Source: JANNGZ01 sp031404155
GTDB lineage: Bacteria; Pseudomonadota; Gammaproteobacteria; Burkholderiales; Burkholderiaceae_C
Assembly (NCBI GenBank): GCA_031404155.1
Contig: JANNGZ010000256.1
Coordinates: forward strand, 1-27,813
DNA length: 27,813 bases
Direction: 5' to 3'
Shown here: positions 24,273-27,813 of the stretch, piece after piece
Layout of the letters: every line of letters starts with the position of its first letter
How positions within the stretch are numbered: the stretch's first letter is position 1
Notes under the pieces: generated by a model
What the model saw: only the letters and a program-made list of their open reading frames with translations
The model's database searches: none
Told to the model about the DNA's origin: nothing
Made by a program: the position numbers and the translations under genes

Positions 24273-25822
24273 TGGCAGGCTGGGACCGCATGCTGCTGCA
24301 CCACGCCTTCGAAAACACCTGCCGGCGCCTGCCCGCGAAGGTCGGGCTCGTCTGCGGCGACGAGCGCGCTACCTACTCGCAACTGGCGGCGCGTGTGGAG
24401 GCGCTCGCCGCGCAGCTGCTTGCGCGCGGCGTGCAGCGCGGCGACCGCGTGGCGCTCTACCTCGATGCCGGCATCGACTACGCGGTGGCGGTGCATGCGG
24501 TGCTGCGGGCCGGCGCGGTGTTCATGCCGATCTCGCCGCTGACCCGGGCCGCGAAGCTCGCCTACATGCTCAAGGACACACGCGCCGCGGCGCTGTTGAC
24601 GCAGGCGCGGCTGGCGGACGAATGGCGCGCCGCGCTGGCCGAGTCTCCGAGCGTTCATACATGCGTCGTCCGTGAACCCGAGTCTGGCGCGGCCGGCGTG
24701 CTGCGCTGGCCTGACGAGAAAACCGACACGGGCCCATCCACGGCAACGCCCACGCCGATCGACCAGGACCTCGCCGCGATCATCTACACCTCGGGCACCA
24801 CCGGCGTGCCCAAGGGCGTGATGCTCACCCACCTGAACATGCGCTCCGCTTGGGCATCGGTGCAGGCCTACCTGGGCTTGCGCGAAAGCGATGTCATCGG
24901 CTTGGCGCTGTCGCCTTGTTTCAGCTACGGCCTGTACCACGTGCTGATGGGCCTGGGGCTGGGCGCCACCGTGGTGCTCGAGCGCTATGCCTCCTTTCCG
25001 GTAAAGGTGATGGAAGGTCTGGCGCGCGAGCGGGTCACCGTGTTCCCCGGCGTGCCGACGCTGTTCGCGTCGATCCTCGGTTTGTCGAATTTGCCGCGCT
25101 TCGACTTGTCCTCGATCCGCATCGTCACCAATGCCGCGGCGGCCCTGCCCGACGAACACCTGCAGCGCCTGCGCGCGCTGCTGCCGCAGGCCGAGCTGTA
25201 TTCGATGTACGGCATGACCGAGTGCAAGCGCATCTCCTACCTGCCGCCCGAGCAGCTGGACATCCACCCGGCCAGCGTCGGCCGCGGCATGCCCAACCAG
25301 GAATGCTGGCTGGTCGACGGCGATGGCCGGCGCCTGCCCAATTCACCCGATGGCGCCACCGGCGAGCTGGTGGTTCGCGGCGCGCATGTGATGCGCGGTT
25401 ACTGGGAGAAGCCCGAGGAAACCAGCGCCCGCCTGAAACCCGGGCCGCTGCCCGGCGAACGGGTGCTGCACACCGGCGACATCTTCCGCAGCGACGCCGA
25501 AGGTTGGCTCACCTTCGTGGCCCGCGGCGACGACATCATCAAGAGCCGCGGCGAGAAGGTGGCGCCGCGCGAAGTGGAGAACGCGATCTATGCCCTGCCC
25601 GAGGTGGCCGAATGCGCAGTGGTCGGCGTGCCCGACCCGCTGCTCGGCGAAGCGGTGAAGGCGTTCGTGAACCTGAAGGCGGGCTGCACGCTGAGCGAGC
25701 GCGAGGTGATCCGGCATTGCCTAGCACGGCTCGAGAGCTACATGGTCCCTAAGTTGGTGGTGTTCGTGGACGCGCTTCCGCGCACCGACTCCGGCAAGAT
25801 TCGCAAAGTTGATTTGCGTTGA
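24272..25822 (+). CDS. Acyl-CoA ligase-like AMP-forming enzyme, EPS-associated
   Basis: A 516-residue adenylate-forming enzyme with the full motif set: A3 IIYTSGTTGVPKGVMLTH, A5 SMYGMTECKRISYL, A7 VLHTGDIFRSDAEGWL, A8 ARGDDIIKSRGEKVAPREVE and A10 PRTDSGKIRK with the catalytic Lys. It activates a carboxylic acid as an acyl-AMP and passes it to a thiol. It fits the exosortase A-associated acyl-CoA ligase group (TIGR03098-like). The acyl carrier protein 54 bp downstream is the likely acceptor, making this a DltA-like or NRPS-A-like loading step; acid identity cannot be read from sequence. The ATG at 24272 overlaps the amidotransferase TGA. Confidence 0.87.
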   Translation: MAGWDRMLLHHAFENTCRRLPAKVGLVCGDERATYSQLAARVEALAAQLLARGVQRGDRVALYLDAGIDYAVAVHAVLRAGAVFMPISPLTRAAKLAYMLKDTRAAALLTQARLADEWRAALAESPSVHTCVVREPESGAAGVLRWPDEKTDTGPSTATPTPIDQDLAAIIYTSGTTGVPKGVMLTHLNMRSAWASVQAYLGLRESDVIGLALSPCFSYGLYHVLMGLGLGATVVLERYASFPVKVMEGLARERVTVFPGVPTLFASILGLSNLPRFDLSSIRIVTNAAAALPDEHLQRLRALLPQAELYSMYGMTECKRISYLPPEQLDIHPASVGRGMPNQECWLVDGDGRRLPNSPDGATGELVVRGAHVMRGYWEKPEETSARLKPGPLPGERVLHTGDIFRSDAEGWLTFVARGDDIIKSRGEKVAPREVENAIYALPEVAECAVVGVPDPLLGEAVKAFVNLKAGCTLSEREVIRHCLARLESYMVPKLVVFVDALPRTDSGKIRKVDLR

Positions 25823-25876
25823 GCTGCGCCACGCGCTCCGCGTCCCTGACCACAATTCAATCGCTACGAGGTGAGC

Positions 25877-26152
25877 ATGTCCGACCACGACAACGAACAA
25901 CGGGCGCAACTGCGCCGCTACATCGAAGACAACTTCATCATGGGCGCGCGGGCGGCGAAGCTCGGCGACGCCGACTCGTTCATGGAGCGCGGCATTCTCG
26001 ATTCCACCGGCTTCCTCGAGCTGATCACCCACCTGGAAGAGAGTTTCGGTTTCGCGGTGGCCGACGAAGAAATGGTGCCCGAGAACCTGGACTCACTGGA
26101 CCAGCTGTGCGCGTTTGTCGCTCGCAAAATCACTGCGAAGGCGGCGGCATGA
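25877..26152 (+). CDS. Acyl carrier protein
   Basis: A 91-residue carrier protein with the phosphopantetheine site ILDSTGFLELI (attachment Ser43), followed by an acidic helix II/III (THLEESFGFAVADEEMVPENLDSLDQLCAFV). Length and acidic helices are typical. The canonical DSL is DST here, which keeps the essential Ser but is a less common variant. It needs a phosphopantetheinyl transferase that is not in the window. The start at 25877 (ATG) is preceded by GAGG six bases upstream; a GTG two codons earlier is a weaker choice. Its TGA overlaps the next ATG (ATGA), so it is translationally coupled to the NadE-like gene. It presumably receives the acid loaded by the AMP-ligase just upstream. Confidence 0.85.
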   Translation: MSDHDNEQRAQLRRYIEDNFIMGARAAKLGDADSFMERGILDSTGFLELITHLEESFGFAVADEEMVPENLDSLDQLCAFVARKITAKAAA

Positions 26153-27144
26153 CCTCGGCCACGCTCGGGCCCGAGATGCTGGCACTGGATTGCGCCGCCG
26201 AGGCCGACCGCATCGGCCGCTGGATGGTGGACACGCTGGCCCACAAGCTCCACCGCCGCGGCGTGGTGGTGGCGATGTCGGGCGGCATCGACAGCTCGGC
26301 CTGCGCCGCACTCGCGGTGCATGCGCTCGGGCCGCGAAAGGTCTTCGGTCTGCTGCTGCCCGAACGCGATTCGAGTTCGTTCAGCTCGCACCGCGGCCGC
26401 CTGCTGGCCGAACATCTCGGCATCGAGTACCAGGTACACGATATCGCCGCCGCGCTTGAAGGCTTGGGTTGCTACAGCCAGCGCGACGAGGCGATACGGC
26501 GTGTGTTCCCCGCCTACGGCGAGGGCTGGAAAAACAAGATCGTGATCGCCGGCGGCACCCAGGGCGGCATCAACTTCTTCAAGCTGGTGGTGCAGGAACC
26601 CGGCGGCGCGAACCACGAAGCGCGCCTGCCGGTGCGCGAGTATTTGCAGATCGTGGCGGCCACCAATTTCAAGCAGCGGGTGCGCAAGACGATGGAGTAC
26701 TTCCATGCCGACCGCCTGAACTACGCAGTCGCCGGCACGCCGAACCGGCTCGAGTACGACCAGGGCTTTTTCGTCAAGAACGGCGACGGCGCGGCCGACT
26801 TCAAGCCGATCGCCCACTTGTACAAGACGCAGGTCTACGCGATGGCGCGCGCGCTGGGGTTGCCGGACGAAGTCTGCAACGCGGTGCCCACCACCGACAC
26901 CTACACCCTGCCGCAAGGCCAGGACGAGTTTTACTTCGTGCTGCCCTATGCGCAGATGGACCTGGCGCTCTGGGCCCACAACCACCACCGGCCCGCGGCC
27001 GAGCTCGGCGTGGCGCTGGGCGTCAGCGAAGCGCAGGCGCAACGGGTCTATGCCGACATCGCCAACAAGCGGCGTGCGACGGCGTACCTGCACGCCGCGG
27101 CCGAGTTGGTGGAGCCGGTGTTCGATAGCGCGGACCAGGTGTGA
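26149..27144 (+). CDS. NAD-synthase-like (NadE family) ATP-dependent amide synthetase
   Basis: A 331-residue N-type ATP pyrophosphatase. The PP-loop is VVVAMSGGIDSSACAAL (SGGIDSS from residue 44), and the C-terminal GFFVKNGDGAADFKPIAHLY with KTQVYAMARALGLP is the NadE signature. There is no glutaminase (nitrilase) domain, so it would use free ammonia. It is longer than housekeeping NH3-type NadE (about 270). It is coupled by ATGA overlap to the carrier protein and lies in an EPS operon, so a specialised role is inferred: forming an amide on a sugar acid or on an ACP-bound carboxylate, rather than making NAD. It could also be a diverged second NAD synthase. It is the last gene before the repeat region. 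Confidence 0.78.
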   Translation: MTSATLGPEMLALDCAAEADRIGRWMVDTLAHKLHRRGVVVAMSGGIDSSACAALAVHALGPRKVFGLLLPERDSSSFSSHRGRLLAEHLGIEYQVHDIAAALEGLGCYSQRDEAIRRVFPAYGEGWKNKIVIAGGTQGGINFFKLVVQEPGGANHEARLPVREYLQIVAATNFKQRVRKTMEYFHADRLNYAVAGTPNRLEYDQGFFVKNGDGAADFKPIAHLYKTQVYAMARALGLPDEVCNAVPTTDTYTLPQGQDEFYFVLPYAQMDLALWAHNHHRPAAELGVALGVSEAQAQRVYADIANKRRATAYLHAAAELVEPVFDSADQV

Positions 27145-27190
27145 CCAGGCGAAGGGTGTCCCGCTCGTGAACAGCCAACACGGCGCGGCG

Positions 27191-27374
27191 TCGGCGCGGC
27201 AAAGCCGCACCCGGGCAGGCGGTGGCGTGGCAAAGCCGCACCGGGCAGGCGGTGGCGCGGCAAAGCCGCAACCGGGCACGCGGTGGTGTGGCAAAGCCGC
27301 ACCCGGGCAGGCGGTGGCGCGGCAAAGCCGCAACCGGGCACGCGGTGGTGTGGCAAAGCCGCACCCGGGCAGGC
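27191..27374. repeat. Six-copy tandem repeat, about 31 bp per unit
   Basis: The core GCAAAGCCGC begins at 27199, 27230, 27260, 27291, 27322 and 27353, giving periods of 31, 30, 31, 31 and 31. Each unit continues to a CCGGGCA(G/C)GC part and then a GGTGG(C/T)G(C/T)G part. Two variants alternate: A (CACCCGGGCAGGC) and B (CAACCGGGCACGC), in the order A, A (one base deleted), B, A, B, A; the 62-bp B-A pair is thus duplicated. Units contain GCGGC-AAA-GCCGC or its G-T paired form, so each RNA copy could fold into a small hairpin. The 31-bp period breaks every reading frame, so it is not coding. It begins about 50 bp after the NadE-like gene. Confidence 0.9.
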
Positions 27375-27426
27375 CACGGCGTGCGACTGCGGCGATCAGC
27401 CTGCAGCCGACTGCCCTGCGGTACTC

Positions 27427-27533
27427 GGCCTCATGGCCCGCCGCCGAACTCGCTACGTTCGCTGCGCTCACTGCACTCGGACAGCCGCGGCGAGTCAGAT
27501 GACGAAGCGCGCTGCGCGCGCGGCCATGAGGCC
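27427..27533. repeat. Inverted pair of 12-bp arms around an intergenic segment
   Basis: GGCCTCATGGCC at 27427-27438 and GGCCATGAGGCC at 27522-27533 are exact reverse complements, 83 bp apart. The segment between them includes a run of ACT/GCT-rich short motifs (CGCTACGTTCGCTGCGCTCA) that does not look coding. It forms part of a larger repeat cluster. Confidence 0.55.
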
Positions 27534-27590
27534 TCCGCTCCTCGGGCCTTGCAGGCCGCGCCGGGCGCAGAGGCCCGGCCCTTCGCCAGG

Positions 27591-27617
27591 CACAAACAGT
27601 CCACTGGACTGTTTGTG
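27591..27617. repeat. 27-bp near-perfect palindrome (13-bp arms, 1-base centre)
   Basis: CACAAACAGTCCA (27591-27603) and TGGACTGTTTGTG (27605-27617) are exact reverse complements around a single C. It is AT-richer than its surroundings and stands out for that. It could be a REP-like or transposase-recognised element, an operator, or a terminator-type hairpin. Confidence 0.85.
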
Positions 27618-27646
27618 TCCGGGCTCAGCCGCACACGCGCGCCGCG

Positions 27647-27668
27647 GCCTGCCCGGGTGCGGCTCTGC
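27647..27668 (-). repeat. Inverted extra copy of the tandem-repeat unit
   Basis: This stretch is the reverse complement of the variant-A unit core (GCAAAGCCGCACCCGGGCAGGC) with one mismatch, about 270 bp beyond the end of the array and on the other strand. It shows the unit is not confined to the tandem array. Confidence 0.7.
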
Positions 27669-27813
27669 GGCAAGGTATTGGTTTCCCGTTGCCGTCGGGC
27701 AAAACAGTTCTCTGCACTCGCGGCAGGCGGTGCCCGGTGCGGGCTCACTTGGGGGGCGGCGAGGAACGCAGCCCTGGGGTCGGCGCGCGCAGCGCGCTTC
27801 GTAAACTGACTCG

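Larger units (their letters stand above)
27145..27813. other. Gene-free repeat-rich region at right end
   Basis: After the NadE-like stop, 669 bp contain no reading frame with recognisable protein features. Long open frames exist only because GC-rich sequence lacks stops; their translations are Arg/Pro/Ala-rich low-complexity. The content is the tandem array, the palindrome, the inverted repeats listed separately, and short GC hairpins such as GCGCGC-GCA-GCGCGC near the edge. No tRNA or rRNA is seen. It may mark the boundary of the EPS locus. Confidence 0.65.
27491..27813. repeat. 31-bp inverted repeat enclosing the right-end repeat cluster (cut by edge)
   Basis: 27491-27521 is the reverse complement of 27783-27813 at 29 of 31 positions; the shared core GAAGCGCGCTGCGCGCGC (27504-27521) is exact over 18 bp. 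The right copy ends at the last base of the window, so the repeat may go on beyond it. The enclosed 261 bp hold a palindrome and an inverted tandem-repeat unit but no credible gene. This looks like an interspersed extragenic element with inverted ends. Confidence 0.7.

Noticed and set aside
21903..25822. Fusion of GNAT/AsnB region with the AMP-ligase in one 1,300-codon frame
   Set aside because: The upstream part of that frame is out of phase with the AsnB motifs; the ligase begins at the ATG overlapping the AsnB stop.
25823..25870. Promoter for the ACP and NadE-like genes
   Set aside because: The 48-bp gap has only scattered AT-rich bases (ACAATTCAAT) and no paired -35/-10 boxes.
27191..27374. 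CRISPR array
   Set aside because: The repeat is directly abutting with no unique spacers; units are 30-31 bp in a continuous tandem, so this is a tandem repeat, not a repeat-spacer array.
27283..27804. Overlapping open frames through the right-end repeat region
   Set aside because: They consist of repeat translation (KPHPG/WQSRTRAG-type runs) that changes frame with the 31-bp unit; no start site or domain supports a gene.

Overview
The window is a GC-rich stretch (visibly above 65% G+C) with codon use and gene content typical of a Burkholderiales betaproteobacterium, plausibly from the Rubrivivax/Leptothrix/Aquincola neighbourhood. The taxon is an inference from style and gene families, not a database match. 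Almost all of it is one exopolysaccharide (EPS) locus of the XrtA (exosortase A, 'PEP-CTERM') associated type, followed by a non-coding repeat cluster at the right end.

Layout. Fourteen genes run leftward from position 15129 to the left edge: a family 2 glycosyltransferase, a NodS-like methyltransferase, an acyltransferase, a heparinase II/III-type lipoprotein, a CapK/PaaK-like adenylate-forming protein, an aldo/keto reductase, a short epimerase-like protein, a GMC-like oxidoreductase, a second methyltransferase, then a 151-bp gap and the EPS export set: outer-membrane export lipoprotein, chain-length protein, tyrosine autokinase, outer-membrane barrel protein, and the first 22 codons of the XrtA-associated ATPase. 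Ten genes run rightward from 15128 to 27144: polysaccharide deacetylase, flippase, family 1/4 glycosyltransferase, second deacetylase, O-antigen-ligase-like protein, GNAT-like acyltransferase, asparagine-synthase-like amidotransferase, acyl-CoA-ligase-like enzyme, acyl carrier protein and an NAD-synthase-like enzyme. The two divergent operons start inside the same CATG tetranucleotide.

How they fit together (inference). The two glycosyltransferases add sugars to a lipid-linked repeat unit that the flippase moves across the inner membrane. The ligase/polymerase-like protein, chain-length protein and kinase control assembly, and the export lipoprotein with the barrel protein carries the polymer out. 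Around this core is a large tailoring set: two deacetylases, two methyltransferases, an acetyl/acyltransferase, a GNAT protein, three redox enzymes, and four ATP-dependent carboxylate-activating enzymes with a carrier protein. The last group, especially the AsnB / AMP-ligase / ACP / NadE-like cassette with translationally coupled genes, is the least explained part and the best candidate for unusual chemistry, such as amide or aminoacyl decoration of a sugar acid. The exosortase itself, the priming glycosyltransferase and PEP-CTERM substrates are not in the window.

The last 669 bp (27145-27813) contain no credible gene. They hold a six-copy 31-bp tandem array, a 27-bp near-perfect palindrome, an inverted copy of the tandem unit, and a 31-bp inverted repeat whose right copy is cut by the window edge. 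Assigned functions rest on motifs read by eye; no database search was run.
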